Below are positions 15,332-25,093 of a stretch of 37,311 bases of DNA, one piece after another. The translations under genes were made by a program, and so were the position numbers. The stretch lies in the NCBI RefSeq assembly GCF_000685805.1, contig NZ_JMKP01000026.1, positions 1-37,311 on the forward strand, read 5' to 3'. This DNA comes from Psychrobacter phenylpyruvicus DSM 7000 = NBRC 102152 (GTDB lineage Bacteria > Pseudomonadota > Gammaproteobacteria > Pseudomonadales > Moraxellaceae). Every line of letters starts with the position of its first letter. The first letter of the stretch is position 1. Below the pieces are notes generated by a model. The model saw only the letters and a list, made by a program, of their open reading frames with translations. It was not told the DNA's origin and did no database searches.

Positions 15332-17137
15332 ATGGAAGCGCAAACTTTAATTAATGAGTATGAATTACCATTTCAACTTTATGATGTTCTAGATACTGAG
15401 CAGTTGTGCAAGCACCCTAAATTTGCAGAGCATTCACGCCAAACCTTTGATGCCACTATCGATACCGCCAAAAAAATCGCCACTGATTTATTTCTACCTC
15501 ACAACACCCTCGCTGACAAAGATGAGCCCAAGTTTGATGGCCAAAAAGTCAGCATGATTAAAGAGGTAAAAGTTGCTTTTGATGCTTTTAGAGAGTCAGG
15601 ATTTATTGCTGGGCGTTATAACTTTGAAGAGGGCGGAATGCAGCTGCCAGAGACAGTAATGACCGCGCTAAGTGGTTATTTCATGGCCGCTAACCCAGCT
15701 ACCACAGCCTATCCCTTTTTGACCTCAGCCGCTATTAACGTGTTGACTCACTTTGCCGATGACGCAATAAAACAAGCCTTTGTGCCACGTATGTTAACCG
15801 GCGAATTTACCGGAACCATGGCTTTGACCGAGCCTCACGCAGGCTCGTCATTGGCAGATATTCGGACCACAGCTATTAAGCAAGAGGATGGCACTTATCG
15901 TATCCGGGGCAGTAAAATCTATATCTCAGGCGGCGATCATGAGTTATCTGACAACATTGTGCATTTGGTACTGGCCAAAGTTCCGGGTGGGCCGGCAGGG
16001 GTAAAAGGAATTTCCTTGTTTGTGGTTCCCAAATACCGTCTGAACGAGCAAGGTCAAGTCGGCGAGCGTAATGATGTACATTTGGCAGGTTTGATTCACA
16101 AGTTGGGCTATCGTGGTACCACCTCAACGGCACTCAGTTTCGGCGATAACAATGACTGTGTGGGCTATCTGATTGGTGAGGAGCACTTTGGTCTTCGCTA
16201 TATGTTTAAGATGATGAATGAAGCCCGTATTGCGGTGGGCTTTGGGGCGGCAATGATAGGTTATCGTGGCTATCAGTATTCGTTGGCCTATGCCAAAGAT
16301 CGGTTACAAGGACGTGTCGCACCACATTCAAGCCCAGAAGATGACGCTGCCCCAATTATTGAGCATGGCGATGTGAAGCGGATGCTATTGGCGCAAAAAG
16401 CTTATAGCGAAGGCGGAATATCTTTGTGTTTGTATGGCTCAAACTTAATTGATCGCATTAATACCTGCGAGGATGAGACCCAAAAGCAAGAGTTGGCTGA
16501 GCTATTGGATTTATTGACCCCAGTATTAAAAGCTTGGCCGTCAGAGTATGGTCCTAAAGCCAATGATTTGGGTATTCAGGTATTGGGCGGTGCAGGCTAC
16601 ACCAGAGAATACCAAGCGGAGCAGTTTTGGCGTGATAACCGTTTAAATCCCATTCATGAAGGCACCAATGGCATTCAAGCCTTAGATTTAACCTTCCGTA
16701 AACTATGGCAAAAGCAGGGTTTGGGGTTAAAAGTACTACAGCAAGAAATCACTCGAGACCTCAAGGCCATTACCACCCCACAAACCGCCAAACTTGCCAA
16801 GAAATTAACGGTTTATATCGAACAGTTGCAACCCCTGTTGCAGCATGTCGGTCAAACCCTAACCACACCGCAGGCGACCACCTTGACTGCCAACGCCCAA
16901 GCGCTGATGAATGTATTTGCCACTATGGTTATAAGCTGGATTTGGATTCGTCAAGCCAGCAAGGCCGAGCAATTGCTGGCGCTCACTGAAGATAGCGATA
17001 AACAAAACTTTTATCACGGCAAAATACAGGCGGCAAAATACTTCATCGATTGGGAGTTACCGCTTATTCAACGTGATATTGAGTTATTAACAAATGATAA
17101 TTCAGTGTGTAGCGATATGCAGCCACAGTGGTTTTGA
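15332..17137 (+). CDS. Acyl-CoA dehydrogenase, long (~600-residue) subfamily
   Basis: This FAD enzyme oxidises an acyl-CoA to the trans-2-enoyl-CoA. It is 601 residues from ATG 15332, the size of the long subfamily that includes 3-methylthiopropionyl-CoA dehydrogenase (DmdC) and fatty acyl-CoA dehydrogenases with an extra C-terminal helical domain. Seen are the N-terminal helical domain, FAD/substrate motif MALTEPHAGSSLADIR near residue 164, KIYISGGDHELSDNIVHLVL, the helix around QVLGGAGYTREYQAEQFWRD and RLNPIHEGTNGIQALDL. Glu443 in the last block is the expected catalytic base. The upstream TTG at 15287 is in frame, but AAGGAAAAGAGA precedes the ATG. The chain length of the substrate cannot be told. 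A terminator follows. Confidence 0.9.
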   Translation: MEAQTLINEYELPFQLYDVLDTEQLCKHPKFAEHSRQTFDATIDTAKKIATDLFLPHNTLADKDEPKFDGQKVSMIKEVKVAFDAFRESGFIAGRYNFEEGGMQLPETVMTALSGYFMAANPATTAYPFLTSAAINVLTHFADDAIKQAFVPRMLTGEFTGTMALTEPHAGSSLADIRTTAIKQEDGTYRIRGSKIYISGGDHELSDNIVHLVLAKVPGGPAGVKGISLFVVPKYRLNEQGQVGERNDVHLAGLIHKLGYRGTTSTALSFGDNNDCVGYLIGEEHFGLRYMFKMMNEARIAVGFGAAMIGYRGYQYSLAYAKDRLQGRVAPHSSPEDDAAPIIEHGDVKRMLLAQKAYSEGGISLCLYGSNLIDRINTCEDETQKQELAELLDLLTPVLKAWPSEYGPKANDLGIQVLGGAGYTREYQAEQFWRDNRLNPIHEGTNGIQALDLTFRKLWQKQGLGLKVLQQEITRDLKAITTPQTAKLAKKLTVYIEQLQPLLQHVGQTLTTPQATTLTANAQALMNVFATMVISWIWIRQASKAEQLLALTEDSDKQNFYHGKIQAAKYFIDWELPLIQRDIELLTNDNSVCSDMQPQWF

Positions 17138-17500
17138 CCGGTCATCATTAGCTTGCTGTATAAAAAAGCTAATTTTCAAGCAAAGACTTTCACTACTTAA
17201 GGTGGTGAGGGTCTTTTTTTATGTCTAATGTTTTGATGCTTAAAGTTTTTTGTGTTCAGTTTTTTGTGTTTAGAATTTTTATTTGTCCTAAATTTAACAA
17301 GTGTTTAGCGTTTATTGAAACTCATTTTTTGGGCCATCAAAACAAAACAGTCTTTCTGTTTACCAAAAAGCACAGTTCAACAACAGGAGATAATAAAAAA
17401 AATTTCGATTTTTCATTAGGATAGATAGCAAAGCACAATAATAATTTATTTAAAAGTTTTATAAGCTTTTCCCTCAACCCACCTGCCAGCGGACGCCAGC
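17138..17500. other. Intergenic region between acyl-CoA dehydrogenase and molybdo-hydroxylase operon
   Basis: The region contains the terminator at 17182-17220 and then AT-rich sequence. A 67-codon frame at 17221-17424 starts inside the terminator's T run, has no ribosome site and a Phe-rich composition, so I do not call it. The promoter of the molybdo-hydroxylase operon must lie here, but I see no clear consensus. Confidence 0.5.
17182..17220 (+). terminator. Terminator after the acyl-CoA dehydrogenase gene
   Basis: A 15-bp stem with G-U pairs (AAAGACTTTCACTAC / GTGGTGAGGGTCTTT) is followed by seven or more T. Confidence 0.85.
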
Positions 17501-18187
17501 ATGACAACCTTAACGCTTACTATTAATAATAATAGCTATCAATTCGAGGATCTCGATCCCCGAACCACCTTACTTGATCTTTGTCGCCATCAATTGCAAA
17601 TTACCGGTCCAAAAAAAGGCTGTGACCATGGCCAATGCGGGGCCTGTACCATGTTAATTAATGGGCAGCGAGTTAACTCCTGTCTGACTCTAGCGGTAAT
17701 GCATGAAGGAGATGAGATTACTACTATCGAAGGTATTGGCTTACCAGAGACACTTTCTGATTTGCAAAAAGCTTTTAGAGACAATGATGCTTTTCAGTGC
17801 GGGTACTGCACTCCAGGCCAAATCTGTTCAGCCACCGCGCTTATTGATGAGATAAAACAAAATTGGCCCAGTTATGTCACTGAAGACTTAACTCAGCCTA
17901 ACGCCTTAATGGCGCATGAGATCGCTGAGCGGATGAGTGGTAATATTTGCCGCTGTTCGGCCTATCCAAATATTATAAAAGCGATTACTGAAGTCCTTGA
18001 ACAACAACTACAAAACCAGCAACCACAAACTCCAAATCCTGTCGACTCCTCCAATGGGGCCTTGTCTTCAGCAGTAACTGGTATATGGTCGCCACCGCCA
18101 AGTGAAGCCCAATTAAAATCTTCCCCTGCTAATACTGATAAAAACTCCAGCGCTGCCCAGTCACAATCAACAGGAGTAAACTCATGA
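17501..18187 (+). CDS. Molybdo-hydroxylase 2Fe-2S subunit (PaoA/XdhA-like)
   Basis: This 228-residue subunit carries the two [2Fe-2S] clusters that relay electrons from the Mo site to FAD. Cluster ligands are visible: Cys41, 46, 49 and 61 (GCDHGQCGACTM...SCL) and Cys100, 103, 150 and 152 (CGYCTPGQ...CRC). The enzyme type is aldehyde oxidoreductase/xanthine dehydrogenase; the 4Fe-4S-bearing FAD subunit next door makes a PaoABC-type enzyme most likely. Unlike E. coli PaoA it has no Tat signal, so it should be cytoplasmic. The last ~60 residues are a low-complexity Pro/Ser/Gln tail not usual in the family. The stop overlaps the next start (ATGA). Confidence 0.9.
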   Translation: MTTLTLTINNNSYQFEDLDPRTTLLDLCRHQLQITGPKKGCDHGQCGACTMLINGQRVNSCLTLAVMHEGDEITTIEGIGLPETLSDLQKAFRDNDAFQCGYCTPGQICSATALIDEIKQNWPSYVTEDLTQPNALMAHEIAERMSGNICRCSAYPNIIKAITEVLEQQLQNQQPQTPNPVDSSNGALSSAVTGIWSPPPSEAQLKSSPANTDKNSSAAQSQSTGVNS

Positions 18188-19176
18188 AACGATTTGAATA
18201 TGTCCGTGCTAATGAGCTAAAGCCTGCCTGTGTGGCAGCCAGTAGCGAAGGCGCTGCCTTTATTGGTGGGGGTACTAACTTGCTCGACTTAATGAAGTTC
18301 GAAATTGAGACCCCTATTAAGTTGGTCGACATTACCCAACTAGAATTAAAGCAGATCGAATCTACCCCTGAGGGTGGACTACGCATAGGCGCCTTAGTTA
18401 CAAATAGTGATCTGGCCGCTCATCCAAGCGTGATAGCTAACTATCCAGTATTGTCACGCGCAATATTAGCAGGAGCCTCTGGTCAGTTACGTAACAAAGC
18501 GACTACTGGCGGTAACTTCTTACAGCGTACCCGTTGCTTTTATTTCTACCAGCCTGATAGTGCATGTAATAAACGTGAGCCAGGCAGTGGCTGTCCTGCT
18601 ATTGGAGGTGAAAATCGGGGATTAGCGATTTTGGGCACAAGCGAGCACTGTATCGCTCAGCATCCCTCTGATATGGCCGTGGCGATGCGACTGTTAGATG
18701 CTACTTTAGAAACCCAAAAAGCAGATGGCTCTACCCGTAGTATCGAAATCAAAGACTTTTATCAACTGCCCGGTGATACTCCGCATATTGAAACAGTATT
18801 AGAACCCGGCGAGATGATTACTCATGTGGTATTACCACCGCCGATTAAAGGCATGCACACCTACGACAAGATTCGTGATCGTGCCTCATATGCGTTCGCT
18901 TTGGTTTCTGCAGCAGCGGTTATTGATGTCGATGAGGAGGGTAAGCTGACCACCATAAGATTAGCATTTGGTGGTATTGGCTCTCAGCCTTGGCGCAATG
19001 AAGCGGTCGAGGCTAGTCTTGAAGGCAGTAAAGGCAGTGTGCCTGATATTGTGCAAGCGGCAAATATCTTATTAGAAGATGCCCAAGGACAGGGTCAGAA
19101 TGACTTTAAAATCGCCTTAACTCGTCGATTACTAAAACAAATTATTGAGCGTGCTGTAAACGCTGAGGATGCATAA
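18184..19176 (+). CDS. Molybdo-hydroxylase FAD subunit with 4Fe-4S motif (PaoB-like)
   Basis: This 330-residue FAD-binding subunit passes electrons on to the external acceptor. FAD contacts are seen in FIGGGTNLLDLM (residues 27-38) and RNKATTGGNFLQRTRC (103-118). The block from RTRC through DSACNKREPGSGCPAIGGEN and on to SEHCIAQHPSDMA supplies Cys118, 128, 137 and 156. This cluster is distinctive of PaoB-type subunits, which hold an extra [4Fe-4S] near the flavin, and is absent from ordinary xanthine dehydrogenases. An AGGAG ribosome site precedes the ATG, which overlaps the stop of the Fe-S subunit gene. Confidence 0.92.
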   Translation: MKRFEYVRANELKPACVAASSEGAAFIGGGTNLLDLMKFEIETPIKLVDITQLELKQIESTPEGGLRIGALVTNSDLAAHPSVIANYPVLSRAILAGASGQLRNKATTGGNFLQRTRCFYFYQPDSACNKREPGSGCPAIGGENRGLAILGTSEHCIAQHPSDMAVAMRLLDATLETQKADGSTRSIEIKDFYQLPGDTPHIETVLEPGEMITHVVLPPPIKGMHTYDKIRDRASYAFALVSAAAVIDVDEEGKLTTIRLAFGGIGSQPWRNEAVEASLEGSKGSVPDIVQAANILLEDAQGQGQNDFKIALTRRLLKQIIERAVNAEDA

Positions 19177-19178
19177 AC

Positions 19179-21629
19179 ATGGCTGCTTTTGATACAGATA
19201 TTTTGGGTTCTGAACCCACCAAAAAAATGATGATGAATGAACCGGTTGAGACTCTTTTTGATAAGACCTCAACTAAGCTGGTTGGTAAACCGATTACCCG
19301 AGTGGATGGCTCGCTTAAGGTCAGTGGCCAAGCCCCTTATTCTGCAGAGTTTTATAAAGACAATAGGGTCTACGGCGTGTTAGTCGGGGCGACTATTAGC
19401 AAGGGTAAAGTGACCAATATTGATACCGAATCAGTGGCGGATATCCCAGGGGTCATCAAAGTAGTTACCGATGCTAAGCATTTCTTACGTAACTCGCAGC
19501 AGGGCGGAAAGATGAAAGCACCGACCCAGGGTGCGATAGACATTGCTTATCATGGCCAACCGATAGCAATAGTTGTCGCTGAAACTTTTGAGGCAGCCAC
19601 TGAAGGCGCTAAAGCCCTAGTGGTGAGCTACGAAGATGAGACCGAAAAAGCAGCTTTAGACTTCAAAAAAGAGTTGAAAAACGCTCATGAAGTCAATGAG
19701 AAGGAAGGTTCTGATAAAAATAGCGAACAGGGTGATCCTGAGAAAGGATTGCAGCAATCGGCAGTGACTTTAGACCGAGTCTATACCACGCCGAGTCAAA
19801 GCAACTCCCCAATGGAGCCGCACAGTAGTTTGGCGTATTGGGAAGAGGATAAGCTGATTATTTATACCTCAAACCAGATGGTTGCCTTTAGCCAAAAACA
19901 AATTGCCGACGCATTAGAGATCGATAATGATAACGTCAACGTTATCTCTCGCTATGTTGGGGGTGGCTTTGGTAGTAAGCTGGGCATTTCTCCGGAATCA
20001 ATAGCAGCTGCCATTGCTGCCAAAGAGTTAGACAGACCAGTACTGGTAATGATGACTCGTCCTCAAGTGATGGAAGCGACCGTACGCCGCTCTAATACCC
20101 GTCAACGTATAGCCTTAGGCTGTGATGAAAATGGGGTATTGAACACCATTATCCATGACAATGTATCGAGCAACTTGCCGAATGAGAGTTTCTTTGAACC
20201 GGCTGGTTTATCTACCCATTTCTTATATCGTGGTGAGAACCGTAGGGTTAGCTATCAACAGGTCGATATGAACTGGACGCTGTCAGGCTCTATGCGGGCT
20301 CCTGGTGAGGCGGTTGGGCAAATAGCCTTAGAGTGTGCGATGGATGAACTGGCCTGTCAGTTGGGTATTGATCCTATCGAGCTGCGTCGCCGCAATGAAC
20401 CGGAACAAGATCCTTCGCAACAAATTCCTTTCTCAACCAGACAACTACTAGCTTGTTTGGAGCAAGGATCGAAAGCTTTTGGTTGGGAAGAAAAACACAG
20501 TAGCGAACCAGCCAGCCATTTAGAAGGCGATTGGTGGATTGGTACCGGTATGGCAGTGGCCTCAAGAGGCAACCAACTTATGCCATCAGAAGCACGGGCT
20601 ACCTTGCAATTAGACCCTAGCAAAACCTTAGGGGTAAAAGCAGTCATCGAATCCGATATGACTGATATTGGTACCGGTTCTTATACTGTGTTCTCCCAAG
20701 TGGCTGCTGATCTATTAGGCTTGCCAATCGATCATATCGATATGCAACTTGGAGATAGTCGTTTTCCTTCTAGCCCTGGATCAGGCGGTAGTTTTGGGGC
20801 GGCCAGTGCCGGAAGTAGTATTTATCTGGCCTGTGCTGAGCTTAGAGAACAGATCGCTAAACTAGTAGGGCTACATGCTGATACGGTGCAATTGGGTCAA
20901 GGTCAAGTATCCAAAGCTGGTGAGCATCAGGCTGGCGTAGCGCAAAGTGCAGTAGAAGCCGGCAAGAAAGCCTTGGATACCTTAGTAGATAAAGTAGAAG
21001 ATGCTACTGAAAAAGCAGGCTTATCAGTTTCATTGAAAGGCTCTGATAACATCGATCCTGATCAATATGACTTTAGTGATTCTGCGACCTATCCTTTGGT
21101 AGACCTAATCAGCCAACTAGAGGGTAAAAAATTACGCGCCAAAGGAAAGATTGCTCCAGGTAAAAACGGTAAGTCACACCGTCAAGCTTGTTATGGAGCC
21201 AACTTTGCTGAGGTTGCGGTACATCGTACTACCGGTGAAATCCGAGTAAAAAATATGACCGGTGCTTTCACTGCTGGACGTATCCTTAACCATAATTTAG
21301 CCACCTCTCAGTGTTATGGCGGCATGGTATTCGGTATTGGTTCCGCGTTAATGGAAGAGGTAATACATGACAAGCGTGACGGTAGACTGTGCAATCATGA
21401 TTTAGCCGAATACCATCTGCCGGTAAATGCCGATGTGCCTCAGCTTGAGGTTATTTTGGTCGAAGAAGATGACCCTTACACCAACCCGATGCACATCAAA
21501 GGTATTGGTGAGACTGCCATTTCCGGAGCTGCAGCTGCCATTGCCAATGCTATCTATAACGCAGTAGGGGTTAGGATTTATGATTTCCCTATTACTTTAG
21601 ATAAGCTGATTGACCAATTGCCAGATTAA
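19179..21629 (+). CDS. Molybdo-hydroxylase large Mo-cofactor subunit (PaoC-like)
   Basis: This 816-residue catalytic subunit should bind Mo as the molybdopterin cytosine dinucleotide form, given the MocA-like gene downstream. It shows the family start KLVGKPITRVDGSLKVSGQA, the Mo-domain motifs VGGGFGSKLG, GSMRAPGEAVGQIALECAMD, GTGSYTVFSQVAADLLG and GSGGSFGAASAGSS, and the active-site Glu in IKGIGETAISGAA (Glu778). The nearest E. coli relative, PaoC, is 732 residues; the excess is largely an Ala/Lys-rich helical stretch around residues 580-630 (QSAVEAGKKALDTLVDKVED). It begins two bases after the FAD subunit gene. The substrate, probably an aromatic or other aldehyde, cannot be read from sequence. 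Confidence 0.92.
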   Translation: MAAFDTDILGSEPTKKMMMNEPVETLFDKTSTKLVGKPITRVDGSLKVSGQAPYSAEFYKDNRVYGVLVGATISKGKVTNIDTESVADIPGVIKVVTDAKHFLRNSQQGGKMKAPTQGAIDIAYHGQPIAIVVAETFEAATEGAKALVVSYEDETEKAALDFKKELKNAHEVNEKEGSDKNSEQGDPEKGLQQSAVTLDRVYTTPSQSNSPMEPHSSLAYWEEDKLIIYTSNQMVAFSQKQIADALEIDNDNVNVISRYVGGGFGSKLGISPESIAAAIAAKELDRPVLVMMTRPQVMEATVRRSNTRQRIALGCDENGVLNTIIHDNVSSNLPNESFFEPAGLSTHFLYRGENRRVSYQQVDMNWTLSGSMRAPGEAVGQIALECAMDELACQLGIDPIELRRRNEPEQDPSQQIPFSTRQLLACLEQGSKAFGWEEKHSSEPASHLEGDWWIGTGMAVASRGNQLMPSEARATLQLDPSKTLGVKAVIESDMTDIGTGSYTVFSQVAADLLGLPIDHIDMQLGDSRFPSSPGSGGSFGAASAGSSIYLACAELREQIAKLVGLHADTVQLGQGQVSKAGEHQAGVAQSAVEAGKKALDTLVDKVEDATEKAGLSVSLKGSDNIDPDQYDFSDSATYPLVDLISQLEGKKLRAKGKIAPGKNGKSHRQACYGANFAEVAVHRTTGEIRVKNMTGAFTAGRILNHNLATSQCYGGMVFGIGSALMEEVIHDKRDGRLCNHDLAEYHLPVNADVPQLEVILVEEDDPYTNPMHIKGIGETAISGAAAAIANAIYNAVGVRIYDFPITLDKLIDQLPD

Positions 21630-21646
21630 GATAAGGCGGCTCCTCT

Positions 21647-23038
21647 ATGAATAATGTCTCTGACATTCTAAAACTTGCTGATCAAGCTCAAAGCGAGCAG
21701 ATTGAGGCAGTATTGGCAACTGTGGTGCATACCCAAGGCTCTGCCTATCGTAAAGCTGGAGCAATGATGTTAATCTGCGCTGATGGCCGATCAGCAGGTA
21801 TGATTAGTGGCGGTTGCCTTGAGCCACACATTATCAAAAAAGCTTTTTGGCTGACTCGTCAAGGGCCGGTAGTGCAGGTGTATCAAACCGGTGATGATAA
21901 TTATGACAGTGCTAAACATGAGTCATGGACAGAGAATGATGAAGCTGATAACGAGGATTTAGATAATGACTATTTTGATAGCGAGCTAGAGCTTAATTTT
22001 GGGATAGGTTGTAATGGCAGAGTGCACGTGTTGTTTGAAAGGTTAGCTACTGCTTTGCCTTTACTGCAGAGCTTAAAGCAAGTACGTCAAACTGGTAAGC
22101 CCCAAAATGTGGCTACTTTGGTTCGTTACCAACTCAGTGGCTGTCAAAATCAAGCACAAGCAAGTCATTATCAAAATCAATCAAGGAATTATCAAAGCTC
22201 GGGTCGTATTGAATCGGAGCCACCTATTGGCTTACACGTTGATCTAGATCAGTCAGCTATAACTAAGGAGACTGTGTATTTTAATCAGGTCAGCGAACCG
22301 GTAAAAAACAACCCGATTCTCAATAAAGCAGTAAGCACTCTAAGCTCAGAGCATTATGCACAAAACAAAGCTCAGTTTGTCACCTTACAAGGGCTAAGAG
22401 ATAATCAATTACAGCATAGAGTTCAGACCCAGTGGTTGGTACGCCGTTTACAGCCCCAGATTAAGTTGCTTATTTGTGGGGCGGGTAATGATGTAATGCC
22501 TTTAGTGACGTTAGCCAAAATGCAAGATTGGCACGTTACCGTTATTGATAGCCGTAGTCATTATGCTACCCGCTCTCGGTTTATGCAGGCCGATAAAGTG
22601 TTGTGTCTGCCTTTACAGGATAAGGATACCCTTATTGAGCTTAGTCGTAATGCAGCAGTGGCGGTGATGTCGCACAGCTTGACTCAAGATAGAGCTCGGC
22701 TGAAAGTGTTGTTTGCGCATCCTCCTGCCTATCTAGGTCAGTTAGGCCCTAAGTACCGTACCGAGCGTTTGATTAACGAGATTACCGAGGCGTATGACGG
22801 TAATGTTGCTAAGCTTCAACCTGGTATCGCTAAGTTACAGTACCCAATCGGTTATAAGCTTGGAGGCGAGGGACCAGAAGCCTTAGCTTTAGGTATTATG
22901 GCGCAAATGAATGCTGTTATGCACGAGGTAGACCTAAGTACTGTAGACTCAGGTAATATAACTAGTAAACAGCCTACGCATCGCTCACAAGTTGATTCAT
23001 CTCAGGCGGCTAATGCACGATTTGAAGTGTTTAATTGA
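21647..23038 (+). CDS. XdhC/PaoD-type molybdenum-cofactor insertion chaperone
   Basis: This family binds the finished Mo cofactor, helps its sulfuration and inserts it into the large subunit. The N-terminal XdhC/CoxI domain is at residues ~1-160 (VHTQGSAYRKAGAMMLICAD, GMISGGCLEPH, ELNFGIGCNGRVHVLFE). The C-terminal Rossmann domain is at ~270-430 (IKLLICGAGNDVMPLVTLAK, VAVMSHSLTQDRARL, YKLGGEGPEALALG). Between them is a polar Gln/Asn/Ser-rich linker of about 100 residues, which makes the protein longer (463) than typical members. A ribosome site AAGGCGG lies eight bases before the ATG. The stop overlaps the start of the next gene. Confidence 0.9.
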   Translation: MNNVSDILKLADQAQSEQIEAVLATVVHTQGSAYRKAGAMMLICADGRSAGMISGGCLEPHIIKKAFWLTRQGPVVQVYQTGDDNYDSAKHESWTENDEADNEDLDNDYFDSELELNFGIGCNGRVHVLFERLATALPLLQSLKQVRQTGKPQNVATLVRYQLSGCQNQAQASHYQNQSRNYQSSGRIESEPPIGLHVDLDQSAITKETVYFNQVSEPVKNNPILNKAVSTLSSEHYAQNKAQFVTLQGLRDNQLQHRVQTQWLVRRLQPQIKLLICGAGNDVMPLVTLAKMQDWHVTVIDSRSHYATRSRFMQADKVLCLPLQDKDTLIELSRNAAVAVMSHSLTQDRARLKVLFAHPPAYLGQLGPKYRTERLINEITEAYDGNVAKLQPGIAKLQYPIGYKLGGEGPEALALGIMAQMNAVMHEVDLSTVDSGNITSKQPTHRSQVDSSQAANARFEVFN

Positions 23039-23844
23039 TGATAAAGCAAAAAGTTGGCAATAAAGACCTGAACTTACCGCAACAATCTCATGCTGTGATT
23101 ATATTGGCCAGCGGATTAAGTCAGCGTTTAGGTCAACCCAAGCAGTTATTGAAGAAGCAGTCTCAACCGCTGCTTGAGGTAATGACAAATATAGCATTGG
23201 CCACTAACCCCAGTGCCATTTTATTGGTTATCGCTAGTTCACAGAGTGAAATAATCCAATTAAGCCAGTCCTTGTCGGCACAGCATGATGTGGTAGTCCC
23301 TGTGATTAACACTCAACCTGAACAAGGTATGGCGCACAGTTTAAGTTTGGCGATTACTGAGTTAAATCGTAAAGTAGCCAATGGCTTAACGATACGGCGG
23401 GTAATAATATTGGGGATCGATCAAGTTTTGCTCGATGTTAGTCATTTGAGTAATTTGCTGGCCGATTTTAATACGGATAAAAATACAGGGAAGTCTAACT
23501 ACGCTAAATCCAGCGGCTGTAAGAAAGTTGTCGCTAGTAGTTATTGTAGTTCACACAAGATTTTGGAAAACCAATTATCCAATATTGAAGGTCTTATAAC
23601 TGACCCTTTAAATAGCAACATTTCAGATAATGGACAACGGATTATCGGTCTGCCTATCAACATTGATTACCCGCTATTGACGCAGTGGCAGCCATTACTT
23701 AACGGCGATAAGGGACTACGTCACTTAATTAGAGATTTATCGAGTAAGGATCTGAGCGTGGTTGACAATATCAAGCTAAGTCTCGATATTGACACCCCCG
23801 AGCAGTTGCATTTTGCGAGAAAGCAGGGCTGGCTAGACCCATAA
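23038..23844 (+). CDS. mocA: Molybdenum cofactor nucleotidyltransferase, MocA-like
   Basis: This NTP-transferase-type protein shows AVIILASGLSQRLGQPKQLL (nucleotide-binding loop, residues ~19-38), then PVINTQPEQGMAHSLSLAI and a strand-turn IILGIDQVLLDVSHL in the place of the acidic metal site. MocA uses CTP to form the cytosine dinucleotide Mo cofactor needed by PaoC-type enzymes; its location as the last gene of this operon supports MocA over MobA. It diverges from the canonical pattern (LASG for LAAG, IDQ at the metal site). About 15 to 25 polar residues are inserted near the middle. The ATG overlaps the TGA of the preceding gene (TGATG). Confidence 0.82.
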   Translation: MIKQKVGNKDLNLPQQSHAVIILASGLSQRLGQPKQLLKKQSQPLLEVMTNIALATNPSAILLVIASSQSEIIQLSQSLSAQHDVVVPVINTQPEQGMAHSLSLAITELNRKVANGLTIRRVIILGIDQVLLDVSHLSNLLADFNTDKNTGKSNYAKSSGCKKVVASSYCSSHKILENQLSNIEGLITDPLNSNISDNGQRIIGLPINIDYPLLTQWQPLLNGDKGLRHLIRDLSSKDLSVVDNIKLSLDIDTPEQLHFARKQGWLDP

Positions 23845-23876
23845 AAAATCCCGCCAATAGTTTAGCGGGATTTTTA
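23845..23876. terminator. Terminator between mocA and yebC
   Basis: The stem AAATCCCGC / GCGGGATTT is followed by T and preceded by A, so it can act for both converging genes. Confidence 0.88.
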
Positions 23877-23939
23877 TAGCTGATGTCTTAATAATAGAGC
23901 TGTCTTTTATCGCTTTATATATCTTAGTGATAAATAGAC

Positions 23940-24686
23940 TTATGACAGTTGCTCTAAAATCTCATCTGGGAAATCAACGTTGGTATGGACGTCTTGTACA
24001 TCATCCAAGTCTTCTAGCATATCAATCATCTTCATCACTTTTTCAGCATCTTCAATATTATCGATTAACGCTGTGGTTGAAGGTGACATGGTCACTTCAG
24101 CATTACTTGATTCAAATCCAGCTTCGGTCAACGCATCTTTAACAGCACCAAAGTTTTCTGGTTCAGTGATGACTAATAAGCTTTCACCATCGTTTTCGAT
24201 GTCAACTGCGCCAGCATCTAAGGCTACCATCATAATGTCATCTTCTAATGACACATCATCGAAGATAATCTCACCACGTTTGGTAAAAAGATAGGCCACT
24301 GAGCCTGAAGTCCCTAAGTTGCCATCAAACTTAGTAAACGCATGACGCACTTCGCTCACAGTGCGGTTTACGTTATCGGTCATGGTTTCAACCAATACCG
24401 CCACACCGCCAATACCATAACCTTCATAAGTCAGCTCATCCATTTCGCCGCCTTCAGAGTTACCGGCGCCACGCTCTATTGCACGTTGGATGGTGTCTTT
24501 GGTCATGTTGGCTGATAGTGCTTTTTCTACTGCTGCACGTAAGCGAGGGTTGGTTTCTGGATCTGGATCACCTTGCTTGGTCGCTGAGACAAGCTCACGA
24601 ATAATCTTGGTGAAGATTTTGCCACGTTTGGCATCCTCTTTGGCCTTCTTGTGCTTAATATTTGCCCATTTAGAATGACCTGCCAT
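23940..24686 (-). CDS. yebC: YebC/PmpR-family transcriptional regulator / translation factor
   Basis: The protein of 248 residues starts with the family signature [20 protein letters not shown] and [11 protein letters not shown]. It has the central [33 protein letters not shown] and [19 protein letters not shown], and an acidic C-terminus. The family acts as DNA-binding regulators and, in recent work, as factors that relieve ribosome stalling. Two in-frame ATGs lie close together at the 5' end; I place the start at MAGHSKW, although an extension of 19 residues upstream is open. Transcribed opposite to mocA. Confidence 0.95.
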   Translation of the reverse strand: MAGHSKWANIKHKKAKEDAKRGKIFTKIIRELVSATKQGDPDPETNPRLRAAVEKALSANMTKDTIQRAIERGAGNSEGGEMDELTYEGYGIGGVAVLVETMTDNVNRTVSEVRHAFTKFDGNLGTSGSVAYLFTKRGEIIFDDVSLEDDIMMVALDAGAVDIENDGESLLVITEPENFGAVKDALTEAGFESSNAEVTMSPSTTALIDNIEDAEKVMKMIDMLEDLDDVQDVHTNVDFPDEILEQLS

Positions 24687-24743
24687 AATGTGTTTATCCT
24701 TATCAATTACGTTGAATAAATTAATTGTCAATACGACGTTCAT

Positions 24744-25093
24744 TTTATAAAGGCCTAAGGGCTGAGTGGTTGTAGAAATAGGCCAACCACAGCACCTTGA
24801 AGCCGCTTAGCTACTGATTTATAAAATTTGGAATTATAGGCTGATTAGAGTTTTTCCTAAAGTTAGCTAATTATAGCAGAAATATATGTTTTGATTTTAG
24901 CCCTAGTTTAGGGGCCACAAAGCCATAAAAGTAGTAGTTAAAGTAATTAAGTGATTCACTGCGGGGTAGGTTATTTGCAAAATTACTTGGTATGTTAAAG
25001 TAATTATGGCTGAAACAAAGTTGATGGAATAGGTAACATTGTTAATTGAATCACGTATAATGAGTTTCCATTATAGACTAGCCACCCGTATTT
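24744..25093. other. Gene-free region upstream of divergent yebC and channel gene
   Basis: There is no gene here. It holds the promoters of the two divergent neighbours. A TATAAT at 25056-25061, about 33 bp before the channel gene, is the only obvious element, and no convincing -35 sits at the usual distance. Confidence 0.45.

Noticed and set aside
17221..17424. 67-codon frame after the acyl-CoA dehydrogenase terminator
   Set aside because: It begins directly in the terminator's T run, has no ribosome site and a Phe-rich composition typical of AT-rich non-coding DNA.
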